This document shows positions 1-7,885 of a stretch of DNA of 32,569 nt, in pieces. Below the pieces are notes generated by a model. That model had not been told where the DNA came from, ran no database searches, and saw only the letters and a list, made by a program, of their open reading frames with translations. Numbering within the stretch: the first letter of the stretch is position 1; each line of letters starts with the position of its first letter. Origin of the DNA: Actinomycetota bacterium (GTDB lineage Bacteria > Actinomycetota > Thermoleophilia > Solirubrobacterales > Solirubrobacteraceae); contig SYBY01000264.1 of assembly GCA_005788585.1 (NCBI GenBank), positions 1 through 32,569 on the forward strand, read 5' to 3'. The position numbers were made by a program, and so were the translations under genes.

Positions 1-651
1 CTCCTCGACCCGCCCGAACCGGCCGAGCGGGAGCTCGGCGCGCTTGTTGTCCAGCCACTCCTCGGGCATGCCCATGAGCATGTCCGTCTCGATCGGCCCC
101 GGGGCGATCGCGTTGACGTTGATGCCGTGCTCGGCGAGCTCCCGCGCCGCCGCGCGGGTGAAGCCGTGGACGCCCGCCTTCGACGCCGCGTAGTGCGTCT
201 GGTGGTAGCCGCCCTTCAGGCCGATCTGCGAGCCGATGTTCACGATCCGCCCACCGGACCCCGCGGCCACCATCGCCCGAGCGGCCTCCCGCGCGCAGAG
301 GAACGTCCCCTCGAGATTCACCGCGAGCATCTGCCGCCACTCGGCGCCACTCATCTCCAGGAACACGCCGGCCGGGCCCATCCCCGCGCTGTTGACGAGC
401 ACCCACGGCGCGCCGAGCTCGGCGACGACGCGAACGAACGCAGCCTCCACCGCGGCCTCGTCGCTGACGTCCACCGCCATTGCCACGGCGTTGCCCGCGC
501 ACTCCTGCGCGACCGCCTCGGCCTCGGCCAGGTCGCGATCGAGCACCGCCACCTTCGCGCCCTCTGCGGCGAAGCGCAGCGCGATCCCGCGACCGATCCC
601 GCGGCCACCTCCCGTCACCACGGCCACCCGGCCCGTCAGCTCACCCGGCAT
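1..651 (-). CDS. SDR-family NAD(P)-dependent oxidoreductase (partial, 3' end outside window)
   Basis: A classical short-chain dehydrogenase/reductase, read from an ATG at 651 and still open at base 1 (217 codons visible of about 250 usual). The N-terminal cofactor motif TGGGRGIG lies at about residues 13-20, an NSAG motif (family usually NNAG) follows beta-4, and the catalytic YxxxK is present as YAASK with an upstream serine (NIGSQIG). The PG motif after the active site (APGPIETDM) is intact. The family oxidises or reduces alcohols and ketones in the cytoplasm; the substrate cannot be read from this sequence. It begins 28 nt after the lactonase stop on the same strand, so it is probably the last visible gene of the TetR/pentapeptide/lactonase operon. 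It could act on a hydroxy or keto product of the lactonase, but that is inference. Confidence 0.93.
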   Translation of the reverse strand, partial: MPGELTGRVAVVTGGGRGIGRGIALRFAAEGAKVAVLDRDLAEAEAVAQECAGNAVAMAVDVSDEAAVEAAFVRVVAELGAPWVLVNSAGMGPAGVFLEMSGAEWRQMLAVNLEGTFLCAREAARAMVAAGSGGRIVNIGSQIGLKGGYHQTHYAASKAGVHGFTRAAARELAEHGINVNAIAPGPIETDMLMGMPEEWLDNKRAELPLGRFGRVEE

Positions 652-679
652 CGTCGGCTTCCCCCGTCGTTTGGTCCGT

Positions 680-1450
680 TCACGCGTACCAGGCCTCCGG
701 ACCCAGCCGCGTGCTCTCGCGCCAGGACAGGTCATGGGTGAAGATCAGCTGCGCGTCGTGCTCGTCACGGAGCGCCTCGATGCGCTCCCAGCTGGCGACC
801 ATCGCGTCGGGATTCCACAGGATCCCCGGCAGGCGCCGCTCGCTCAGACTGCGCGGCGAATAGGCCGCGTCCGCGACGAGGATGACCGCGCCGCCATCGA
901 GCCGCACGAGCATCGACTGGTGGCCCGCGGAGTGCCCGGGCGTCGGGAACACGATGATGCGCCCGTCGCCGAAGAGGTCGAACTCGCCGACGCGCTCGTT
1001 CCAGCGGACCGGCAGGTCGAAGTCGCTGCGGATGTAGAACCCGCGCTGGTAGACCGGCGGCCAGTGCGCGAACTCCAGCTCGCGGCGCTGGACGTGGAAC
1101 GTCGCGTCGGGAAACAGACCGACCCCGCCCGCGTGATCGATGTGCAGATGCGACAGCACGACGTGCTCCACGTCGCCCGGCACGACCCCGATCGACGCCA
1201 GGCGGCTGACGACGTCCTCGCCCTCGCGGACGACGATCTTCGCGCCGTCGGGCTCGGGGTCACGCGCCGGGTCGTACGCGCCGGTGTGCCGAGGGTGCGC
1301 ACCGGTGTCGAAGACCACCGGTCCCCGCTCGTGCATGACGACGTAGAAGAAGTACGGCGTCTGCACCTTCGTCCCCACGCCGTCGCCGAGCGGGTCGAAG
1401 TTCGCCATGTCGACGATCTCGACACCGAGGTGAAACGCGAACAGCCGCAT
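680..1450 (-). CDS. Metallo-beta-lactamase-fold hydrolase, N-acyl homoserine lactonase-like
   Basis: A 256-residue metallo-beta-lactamase-fold enzyme. The dinuclear zinc motif HLHIDH is at residues 101-106, followed by a GHSAGHQ histidine motif, an aspartate in VADAAY and a late histidine in FTHDLS, the ligand set of the AHL-lactonase (AiiA/AttM) branch. Those enzymes open homoserine lactone rings, but many relatives hydrolyse other lactones or esters, so the substrate is uncertain. I chose ATG at 1450; an in-frame TTG at 1468 would add six residues. Neither has a clear Shine-Dalgarno. It lies 38 nt downstream of the pentapeptide-repeat gene and 28 nt upstream of the SDR, all on the same strand, consistent with one operon. 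A short gap with a repeated GGATCCAA may give it extra regulation. Confidence 0.88.
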   Translation of the reverse strand: MRLFAFHLGVEIVDMANFDPLGDGVGTKVQTPYFFYVVMHERGPVVFDTGAHPRHTGAYDPARDPEPDGAKIVVREGEDVVSRLASIGVVPGDVEHVVLSHLHIDHAGGVGLFPDATFHVQRRELEFAHWPPVYQRGFYIRSDFDLPVRWNERVGEFDLFGDGRIIVFPTPGHSAGHQSMLVRLDGGAVILVADAAYSPRSLSERRLPGILWNPDAMVASWERIEALRDEHDAQLIFTHDLSWRESTRLGPEAWYA

Positions 1451-1460
1451 GGGCGAGACG

Positions 1461-1479
1461 GGATCCAAAGTGGATCCAA
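1461..1479. repeat. GGATCCAA direct repeat upstream of the lactonase
   Basis: GGATCCAA occurs at 1461-1468 and 1472-1479, an 11-bp period (about one helical turn), in the 38-nt gap before the lactonase start. On the gene's strand a TATATT -10-like hexamer lies just upstream. This could be a small operator or promoter, or chance. No protein partner can be named. Confidence 0.3.
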
Positions 1480-1488
1480 TATAGAGAT

Positions 1489-2145
1489 CTAGCGGTCGAT
1501 CTCAATCCCCAGTTCCGCGGCCATCGCCGCGGCAGACGCCACGACATCGGCGGCGGGCATCCTCACCCCGCGCAGCGACGAGATCCCGAGCACGCCGTCG
1601 AGCGAGGACCCGCGGATCTCACACGCGCTCAGCCGCGCCGACCGGAAGTCCGCACCCTCCAGCACACACCGATCGAAGATCACCTGCGTGAGGTCGGCCC
1701 CCACGAACGACGCCTCCCGCAGATCGACACCCTCGAAGACCGACCGGTGCAGCCGGCTGTGCCCGAACGACGCAAGCATGAGCGTGCCGTCGGTGAAGCG
1801 CACGCTCTCCAGCTCGGACTCGATCAGCCCGAGCCCCACCAGCCGGCAGCCGCGCCATGCGACGCGATGCAGGTGGGCGCCGCGCGCCTGCACGTTGGAC
1901 AGGTCGCAGTCGGCCAGCAGCGCGTCGCGCACGTGGAGCTCGACCTCGCCGCCCTCCAGGCCGAGCCCGCCGACATCGGCGCTCACGATCCTGACCGCGT
2001 GCGCCGCGAGCGGGTCGTGCGCCGCCCGCCGCACCCGGCACTCCTCGATGACCACCCCGCCGCTGTGCTCCTCGGGCTCGCCGTCGACCAGGTCGTCGGG
2101 AAGCTCGGGCGGACGGACCCGCCACAGCGACGGCTTGAACGTCAC
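1489..2145 (-). CDS. Pentapeptide-repeat protein
   Basis: A 218-residue cytoplasmic protein whose middle is built from degenerate A(D/N)LXX-like pentapeptides, for example DLREASFVGADL, DADFR-like EGADFRSARL and DCDLSNVQA, predicting a right-handed quadrilateral beta-helix over roughly residues 45-195. The family includes DNA-mimicking gyrase protectors (MfpA, Qnr) and many proteins of unknown role. Nothing here decides between them, and the repeats are looser than in MfpA. The GTG start overlaps the TGA of the TetR gene by 4 nt (GTGA), so the two are probably translationally coupled, suggesting that the regulator and this protein are made together. The lactonase and SDR follow on the same strand. 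Confidence 0.82.
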   Translation of the reverse strand: MTFKPSLWRVRPPELPDDLVDGEPEEHSGGVVIEECRVRRAAHDPLAAHAVRIVSADVGGLGLEGGEVELHVRDALLADCDLSNVQARGAHLHRVAWRGCRLVGLGLIESELESVRFTDGTLMLASFGHSRLHRSVFEGVDLREASFVGADLTQVIFDRCVLEGADFRSARLSACEIRGSSLDGVLGISSLRGVRMPAADVVASAAAMAAELGIEIDR

Positions 2146-2702
2146 GCCGACAGCGCCCCCCGGAGCATCGCCTGCAACGCCGCCGCGGCGGTCTCGACGT
2201 CCTGCTCGCCCGTGCCGTGGCGGCGGACGGCCATCCCGGTGAGCAGGGCGACGACCGCGCGTGCGTAGCGCGCGGGGTCGGGCACGTCGAGCGCCTCCAG
2301 CGCCGCGGTCGCGAAGTCGTCGTAGGCGGCGAAGCAGCGCTGCGAGGCGTCGCGCAGCTCGGGGTTGCGCGACGCGTGGAGATGCAGCTCGAGCTCGGCG
2401 ACCCCTGCGGTCTTGCGCTCGGCTGACGCCGCGATGGCCAGCTGGACCTCGGCGACGACGTCCTCGGTCCCCGCGTCACGCGCGCGCAGCCCCGCGGCGA
2501 TCTCGGCGAAGCGGCTGACCTCCTCCTCGGCGTAGAGGACGAGCGCCTCCTGCAGCAGCTTGCTCTGGTCGGGGAAGTGGTAGGTCAGCGACCCGAGCGC
2601 GACGCCTGCGCCGGCGGCGACGCGGCGGTTCGACACGGCACCGATGCCCTCGGACCCGATGAGGTCGATCGTGGCGTGAAGGATCTGCTCGCGGGCGGCC
2701 AC
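2142..2702 (-). CDS. TetR/AcrR-family transcriptional regulator
   Basis: A 186-residue TetR-type repressor. The N-terminal DNA-binding domain covers about residues 1-48 with the recognition helix region GVALGSLTYHF followed by PDQSKLLQEAL; the remaining helices form the ligand and dimer domain. I chose GTG at 2702 because the reading frame further upstream encodes no TetR-like sequence and would run through the operator region. The gene heads a minus-strand operon (pentapeptide protein, lactonase, SDR) and diverges from the amidase at 2762. A perfect 22-bp palindrome lies in the 59-nt gap and is the obvious candidate binding site, so it probably represses both directions. The inducer is unknown. 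Confidence 0.9.
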   Translation of the reverse strand: MAAREQILHATIDLIGSEGIGAVSNRRVAAGAGVALGSLTYHFPDQSKLLQEALVLYAEEEVSRFAEIAAGLRARDAGTEDVVAEVQLAIAASAERKTAGVAELELHLHASRNPELRDASQRCFAAYDDFATAALEALDVPDPARYARAVVALLTGMAVRRHGTGEQDVETAAAALQAMLRGALSA

Positions 2703-2733
2703 GGTTGCGCCATCGTACGCGGTCCGGTAGAAC

Positions 2734-2755
2734 CCCGTTCGTTCGAACGAACGGG
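2734..2755. promoter_or_regulatory. Perfect 22-bp palindrome, candidate TetR operator
   Basis: Arms CCCGTTCGTTC (2734-2744) and GAACGAACGGG (2745-2755) are exact reverse complements with no spacer. It lies 31 nt from the TetR start and 6 nt from the amidase ATG at 2762, overlapping the GGGAG that would serve as the amidase ribosome-binding site. A bound dimer here would plausibly block both divergent promoters. In RNA the same sequence could fold over the ribosome-binding site. Confidence 0.72.
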
Positions 2756-2761
2756 AGCCGT

Positions 2762-4198
2762 ATGACCACCGTGATGACCGAGGAGGACCTGGCCTTCGCC
2801 GGGGTCCGAGCACAGGCCGACCTGGTGGCCTCTGGCGAGATCTCCTCCGTCGAGCTCGTCGACCTCTCGCTGCGCCGCATCGCCGGCGCCCAGCCCACGC
2901 TCGGCGCGTTCACCTGCGTGCTCGACGACGAGGCGCGCGCCGCCGCCGAACAGGCCGACGCCGCGCGCGCCGCCGGGGACGCCCGCCCGCTGCTCGGCGT
3001 CCCGATCGCGGTCAAGGACGACGTCGACGTCGCCGGGCACCCCACCCGCTTCGGCTGCGACGGCCGGTTCGATCCGAAGACCGAGGACAGCGAGATCGTC
3101 CGCCGCCTGCGCGACGCGGGCGCGATCGTCGTCGGCAAGACCACGTCGCCCGAGCTCGGCCAGTGGCCGATCGCCGAGGGCCCGTGGTTCGAGCCGACCC
3201 GCAACCCGTGGCACCTCGACCACACGCCCGGCGGGTCCAGCGGCGGGGCCGCCGCGGCCGTCGCGGCCGGCCTCGTCCCCGGCGCGATCGGCTCCGACGG
3301 AGCCGGCTCGGTGCGCATCCCGGCGTCGTGGACCAACCTCGTCGGGGTCAAGCCCCAGCGCGGCCGGCTCTCGACGTGGCCCGACCCCGAGGCCTTCCAC
3401 GGCCTGACGTGCTTCGGCCCGCTCACCCGGACCGTCGGTGACGCCGCGCTCCTGCTCGACGCGCTGTCGGGCAACGTCGAAGGCGACCGCCACGCGCCGC
3501 CCGCGCCGCCCGTCCCGCTGAGCGACGCCGCGCTGCGGCCCACGCGCCGGCTGAGGATCGCGCTGTCGTTCCGCGCCCCGTTCGCCCTGGTGCCGAAGCT
3601 GCTCGACGACGAGGTCGAAGCCGCGACGCGTCGCACGGCCGAGCTGCTGCGCGACCTCGGCCACGAGGTCGTCGAGCGCGAGCCGCACTACGGCCTCGTC
3701 GGCCTGAGCTTCGTCCCGCGCTCGACCGTCGCGCTGCGCCACTGGGCCGAGAAGTGCGAGGACCGCAAGCTGCTCGACAAGCGGACCCGCGAGAACCTGC
3801 TGCTCGGCCGGATCCTCGACGGTCCCGCGCTGGCCGGCAGCCGGGCGCTCGAGCCGGTCTTCCGGCGCCGCATCGGCGCGATCTTCCGCGACGCCGACGT
3901 CGTGCTGGCACCCACCACCGCGGGCCCGCCGCTGCCGATCGGCAGCCTCGACGGGCTGACGCCGTGGCAGACGCACCAGCTCGTCGTCGGGTCGTGCCCG
4001 TACGCCTGGGCGTGGAACGTCATCGGCTGGCCCGGGGTCAGCGTGCCCGCCGGACACACCGAGAAGGGGCTGCCGGTCGGCGCGCAGCTGCTCGGCCCGG
4101 CGAACAGCGAGCCGCTCCTGCTGGCCCTCGCGGGCGAGCTCGAGGCGGCAGAGCGCTGGCACGAACGCCGTCCGACATTCCCAGTGTCAGCGGCCTGA
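2762..4198 (+). CDS. Amidase-signature-family hydrolase
   Basis: A 478-residue member of the amidase-signature family, close to its usual length. The Ser-cisSer-Lys triad is visible: Lys85 in VPIAVKDD, cis-Ser159 in GGSSGG, and nucleophile Ser183 in GSDGAGSVRIPA (family consensus GSDTGGS, so one position differs). The family cleaves amide bonds of varied small molecules in the cytoplasm; the substrate is not predictable here. I chose ATG 2762 (MTTVMTEED); a second ATG at 2774 is possible, and an upstream in-frame extension would run through the palindrome. It diverges from the TetR/lactonase operon and probably shares its operator. The secreted phospholipase-like gene follows 35 nt downstream on the same strand. 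Confidence 0.92.
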   Translation: MTTVMTEEDLAFAGVRAQADLVASGEISSVELVDLSLRRIAGAQPTLGAFTCVLDDEARAAAEQADAARAAGDARPLLGVPIAVKDDVDVAGHPTRFGCDGRFDPKTEDSEIVRRLRDAGAIVVGKTTSPELGQWPIAEGPWFEPTRNPWHLDHTPGGSSGGAAAAVAAGLVPGAIGSDGAGSVRIPASWTNLVGVKPQRGRLSTWPDPEAFHGLTCFGPLTRTVGDAALLLDALSGNVEGDRHAPPAPPVPLSDAALRPTRRLRIALSFRAPFALVPKLLDDEVEAATRRTAELLRDLGHEVVEREPHYGLVGLSFVPRSTVALRHWAEKCEDRKLLDKRTRENLLLGRILDGPALAGSRALEPVFRRRIGAIFRDADVVLAPTTAGPPLPIGSLDGLTPWQTHQLVVGSCPYAWAWNVIGWPGVSVPAGHTEKGLPVGAQLLGPANSEPLLLALAGELEAAERWHERRPTFPVSAA

Positions 4199-4233
4199 CA
4201 GACCCCGCACCGAGGCGCACATACGGTCGGCCG

Positions 4234-6531
4234 ATGCGCCGACCGACCCTCCTCATCCCCGCCGTTCTCGCTGCGTTCGCCTGTGCCGCTCCGGCCGCAC
4301 AGGCCTACGACACGCAGCCCCACACCGACATGACCCGCGACGCGCTCAGCGCCGAGGGCTTCAACCAGAACGCGGGGGACATCACCGCGTTCACCAACTG
4401 GTTCGCCGACTTCTACTCCCAGGCCAGCCACAACCCGCACTCCGGCCACGCCGACGCCCTGACCCGCATCATCGCCGGCGCGGTCTTCACCGAGAACTGG
4501 CCGCAGCGCTGGCTCGACGCCGCCGAGAAGACGCACTTCGACTCGGTCACGACCCAGGACCCCAACGCCGAGCAGAAGGTCCTGTCCACGACCCTCGGGG
4601 TCGAGCGCGAATGGGAGCGCCTCATGCGCAACACGGCCGCGGGCCTCCAGCAGGCCAGGCAGCGCCAGGACGCGCACCAGCTGCTCGCCGTGATGGGCAC
4701 CTCGCTGCACACCGTCCAGGACTTCTACGCGCACAGCAACTGGGTGGAGCCGGCCAACACGCCCGGCTTCGACGGCCCCGGCTGGAAGCAGCGCGGCTAC
4801 GGCGACTTCCCGACGTGGTTCGACGTGCCCAAGGGCGAGCGCGACGGCAGCCGCATCGAGATGGCCAACGCGCCCGGCGGCCACCGCAAGCACGGCGGCT
4901 GGAAGGACGACCACAACGAGTCGCTCACCACGTCCGAGAACAAGGACACCCCGGGCCGCCCCATGTACGAGCAGGCGTACATCACCTCGCACTTCGCCTC
5001 GCGCCAGTGGGTCCAGGCCATGAAGGTCTGGCTCGGCGACGACGCGCTGTGGAGCCGCGCGCAGCGGATCGGCACCACCCCCGCGCTCGGCCGCGACCGC
5101 AACGCCGCCCTGGAGATCTCGCTCTACACCGGCCGCTGGGCCGGGGGCGGCGGGCCGTGCGTCCCCACCCACGACGGTGGCGGCGCGTTCTCGTGCGGCC
5201 CGATCGTCGGACCCGCCGGCTCGCTGGTCAACCTGCGCCAGGCCATCAACGGCTACTTCGACCAGGGGCCGAGCGTCTACCGCCGTGCGTTCCAGGACAC
5301 GATCGAGCACTTCGGCCGGGACTTCACCCCCGGGGAGCCGGCGCCGAACCTGCCGCTGCCCGCGCCGAGCCGCGACGTCCAGGCCCAGACCCAGTTCACC
5401 AAGCTCCAGGTCACCAAGCAGGAGGGCATCGACCTCGGCGACCCCGCCAGCGACGACGCCGACCTGTTCGTCCGCGCGGGCATCGCCGGCCAGGAGTACC
5501 AGTCGACCGTCATCCACGACCACGACAGCTTCAGCTTCCCGCGCCCGCACCACCCGCACACGTTCCTCAAGGCCGTCCCAGTGGGCGCGCGTTTCAAGCA
5601 GCCGGTCACCGACATCCGCGTGCGGATCAAGACCGGCGACGTGCGGTACGCGGGGACGAACGACGACGTCACCGTCGTGCTCGGCAATGGCCTGCGCTTC
5701 AGCCTCGAGAAGCGCGCGTACGACGACTTCGAGCGCGGCGACAACGACACGTACGCCATCCCGCTCGACCGCCTGACGCTGCAGGGCGGCGTCACGCTGA
5801 GCGACATCACGCGCTTCCAGATCGTGAAGTCGCGGGACGGCGCCGGCGGCGGCTGGCGCCTCGGCGGCGCGGAGCTCATCGTCAACGGCCGCACCCTCGT
5901 GCGCAACGACGCCATCAACCGCTGGCTCGAGGACGACCAGCGCACGTTCTCCGCGACGTTCCCCCGCGATCACCGCACGGCCGCCGCGATGCCGGTGTGG
6001 CTGCGGCTGATGGAGGACGACCTCGTCTACGGCGGCGACGACGCGGGCGACATCAACCCCGTCGACCGCAACACGCTGGCGCACCGTGCGTACACGCCGG
6101 GCACGTCGTTTGCGACGACCGCCACGGGCGGCGACCGGCTGTCCGGGCGGCTGGCGATGGACAACGGCGAGAAGGGCCGGATCGGCTACCGGCTGAGCAC
6201 GGTGCGCGGCACGCCGCCGCCGGCGGCACCGACCCCGACCCCGAACCCGTCGCCGGTGAAGCCCGATCTCGTGATCACCGCGATGGACAGCCGCGAGGTC
6301 ACGGTCACCAACCAGGGCGACGCGCTCTCCGGGGCGTTCAGCGTCACCGTCAACGGGTACACGCCCGTGCGGTTCGGGGCCGGGCTACCCGTCGGTGCGT
6401 CGGAGACGAAGCGGTTCAACTTCAGCGGGGACTGCGGCGGCGTCTATCGCGCCACGGCAGATGCGCTGAACGAGGTCGCGGAGACGAATGAGGCGAACAA
6501 CACGCGCGCCACCGAGAACATCGTCTGCTGA
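4234..6531 (+). CDS. Secreted zinc-phospholipase-C-like protein with PLAT-like and CARDB-like domains
   Basis: A 765-residue exported protein. A Sec signal peptide covers residues 1-24 with an AQA cleavage site. The N-terminal half resembles the zinc-dependent phospholipase C / Het-C-type helical fold: QPHTDMTRDAL with His30, a His/Asp-rich stretch ASHNPHSGHADAL, and the motif HTVQDFYAHSNW at residues 159-170 (H-x3-D-x3-H). Around residues 454-560 a PLAT/LH2-like beta-sandwich is suggested by TGDVRYAGTNDDVTVVL and FERGDNDTYAIPL. A Pro/Thr linker at about 657-676 leads to a CARDB-like immunoglobulin fold (PDLVITAM, NEVAETNEANNT). A zinc phospholipase head plus a PLAT domain is the layout of clostridial alpha-toxin. 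Lipid cleavage here is inference: zinc ligands beyond the central motif were not all assigned. A strong hairpin follows the stop. Confidence 0.8.
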   Translation: MRRPTLLIPAVLAAFACAAPAAQAYDTQPHTDMTRDALSAEGFNQNAGDITAFTNWFADFYSQASHNPHSGHADALTRIIAGAVFTENWPQRWLDAAEKTHFDSVTTQDPNAEQKVLSTTLGVEREWERLMRNTAAGLQQARQRQDAHQLLAVMGTSLHTVQDFYAHSNWVEPANTPGFDGPGWKQRGYGDFPTWFDVPKGERDGSRIEMANAPGGHRKHGGWKDDHNESLTTSENKDTPGRPMYEQAYITSHFASRQWVQAMKVWLGDDALWSRAQRIGTTPALGRDRNAALEISLYTGRWAGGGGPCVPTHDGGGAFSCGPIVGPAGSLVNLRQAINGYFDQGPSVYRRAFQDTIEHFGRDFTPGEPAPNLPLPAPSRDVQAQTQFTKLQVTKQEGIDLGDPASDDADLFVRAGIAGQEYQSTVIHDHDSFSFPRPHHPHTFLKAVPVGARFKQPVTDIRVRIKTGDVRYAGTNDDVTVVLGNGLRFSLEKRAYDDFERGDNDTYAIPLDRLTLQGGVTLSDITRFQIVKSRDGAGGGWRLGGAELIVNGRTLVRNDAINRWLEDDQRTFSATFPRDHRTAAAMPVWLRLMEDDLVYGGDDAGDINPVDRNTLAHRAYTPGTSFATTATGGDRLSGRLAMDNGEKGRIGYRLSTVRGTPPPAAPTPTPNPSPVKPDLVITAMDSREVTVTNQGDALSGAFSVTVNGYTPVRFGAGLPVGASETKRFNFSGDCGGVYRATADALNEVAETNEANNTRATENIVC

Positions 6532-6547
6532 CGATCGCCATATCCGG

Positions 6548-6583
6548 GCACTGGAGCGCCACTCTAGAGCGGCGCTCCAGTGC
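6548..6583. terminator. Bidirectional hairpin terminator
   Basis: A perfect 13-bp stem (6548-6560 with 6571-6583; arm GCACTGGAGCGCC) encloses a 10-nt loop that contains CTCTAGAG. It lies between two convergent genes ending at 6531 and 6608. No T-run follows on either side, as is common in GC-rich actinobacteria. Confidence 0.75.
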
Positions 6584-6607
6584 GGGAGCATGTCGTTCGT
6601 TTCCAGG

Positions 6608-7885
6608 TCAGCGCGAGACGGGGGCCGGATCGAGCGCCTCGCGCTCGGTCTTCGCCCAGTCCCGCCGCTCGGTGAGCTGGCGCACCGCCGACCGGATGAG
6701 CACAGGCCAGAGCAGCCAGCTGTAGAACGCGTAGACCTGCGCGGCGAGCAGGCCGCGCAGCCATCCGCGCGCCGACACGCAGCCCATGATCGTCCCGCCG
6801 AAGCCGAGCACGTAGATGAAGAGCAGCTCGTAGGTCGGGCCGCCGTCCCAGAACGACGCGCGGCCCGTCACCGCGAGGATCACACCCACGACCAGGGACA
6901 GGCCGACCAGCGCCTGCCAGAACGGCATGAGCAGGTAGGCGGACTGCTCGACCCGCGGCGCGAGCCCCAGCGGCGCGCGCCACACCGTGCCGAGCAGGCC
7001 GATCGCCTGAAGGTTGCCCTGCGACCACCGGGTGCGCTGGCGCAGCAGCTTGCGCAGGTCGGACAGGCCCTGCTGGTCGACGACGCAGCGCAGCTCCTGC
7101 CGTCCCTGCCAGCCCGCGCCGATGAGGCGCAGGCCGAGGTCCTGGTCCTCGGTCAGGCGGTCGCGCCAGGGGCCTGAGGAATCGGCGACGTCGTCGAGCG
7201 CGCGCAGGCGGTTGAACTGCCCGTTGCCGCCCATGCCCGCGGTGCCCCAGCCGTTGCGCCCGGCCTGGAAGAGATTGCCGTAGACCGAGAACTCGAGGTC
7301 CTGCATCCAGGTCAGCGGCCGCTGGCGGTTGTAGATGCGCACGAGCGACTGCACGCCGCCGACCGCGGGATCGGCGAACTGCGCGGCCGCGAACCGCGGG
7401 GCGTCGGGGTGCAGGCGCCCGTCGGCGTCGACGACGCAGACGATCACCTCGTCGCGCGGGGTGTCGCCGATGATCGCGTCGAGCCGTCCGTAGGCGTCGT
7501 TCAGCGCGGCGGCCTTGCCGACGTGGGCGTCCGGTGCGTCGCGCCGCAGCACAACGAGGTCGGGGTGGTCGATCGACGCGAGGACGTCCGGCGTGCCGTC
7601 GTCCGAGCCGTCGTCGATCACGACGATCCTCCGGCGCGTCGCCTGCACGCCGAGCAACCGTTCGACGCTGTCGCGGATCGTCACCTCCTCGTTCAACGCA
7701 GGGACGAGGAAGACCCAGAGGAACGCGTCGGCGCCGTCGGGCGGCGCGTCAGGCGCGTGCGCCCGCGCGCGGCGGCCGCGGAGGAACAGGAGCGTCGTCC
7801 ACAGGAACATCGCCACGATCACGGCGAAGCCGATCCACAGCGGCACGGCCCACCCGAACGGCAGGCCGCTGAACAGGTCGATCAC
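6608..7885 (-). CDS. Membrane-bound family 2 glycosyltransferase
   Basis: A 425-residue processive-type GT2 enzyme. One N-terminal membrane helix (about residues 10-33) precedes a GT-A catalytic domain with VVIDDGSDDGT, the DxD motif in VVDADGRL, the catalytic acidic pair in TEDQDLGLRL and the acceptor-site QRTRW (QxxRW). Three or four membrane segments follow at the C-terminus. This is the architecture of PgaC-, NodC- and hyaluronan-synthase-type polymerases that extrude polysaccharide through the inner membrane. The GTG start overlaps the stop of the epimerase gene by 4 nt (GTGA), so the two are translationally coupled. An attractive inference is that it uses the UDP-sugar made by that epimerase. 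The actual polymer cannot be determined. Confidence 0.9.
   Translation of the reverse strand: MIDLFSGLPFGWAVPLWIGFAVIVAMFLWTTLLFLRGRRARAHAPDAPPDGADAFLWVFLVPALNEEVTIRDSVERLLGVQATRRRIVVIDDGSDDGTPDVLASIDHPDLVVLRRDAPDAHVGKAAALNDAYGRLDAIIGDTPRDEVIVCVVDADGRLHPDAPRFAAAQFADPAVGGVQSLVRIYNRQRPLTWMQDLEFSVYGNLFQAGRNGWGTAGMGGNGQFNRLRALDDVADSSGPWRDRLTEDQDLGLRLIGAGWQGRQELRCVVDQQGLSDLRKLLRQRTRWSQGNLQAIGLLGTVWRAPLGLAPRVEQSAYLLMPFWQALVGLSLVVGVILAVTGRASFWDGGPTYELLFIYVLGFGGTIMGCVSARGWLRGLLAAQVYAFYSWLLWPVLIRSAVRQLTERRDWAKTEREALDPAPVSR

Noticed and set aside
3688..6084. A 798-codon minus-strand frame opposite the amidase and the secreted phospholipase-like gene
   Set aside because: It crosses two well-supported genes and the gap between them, and has only Val/Arg/Ala-rich shadow sequence.
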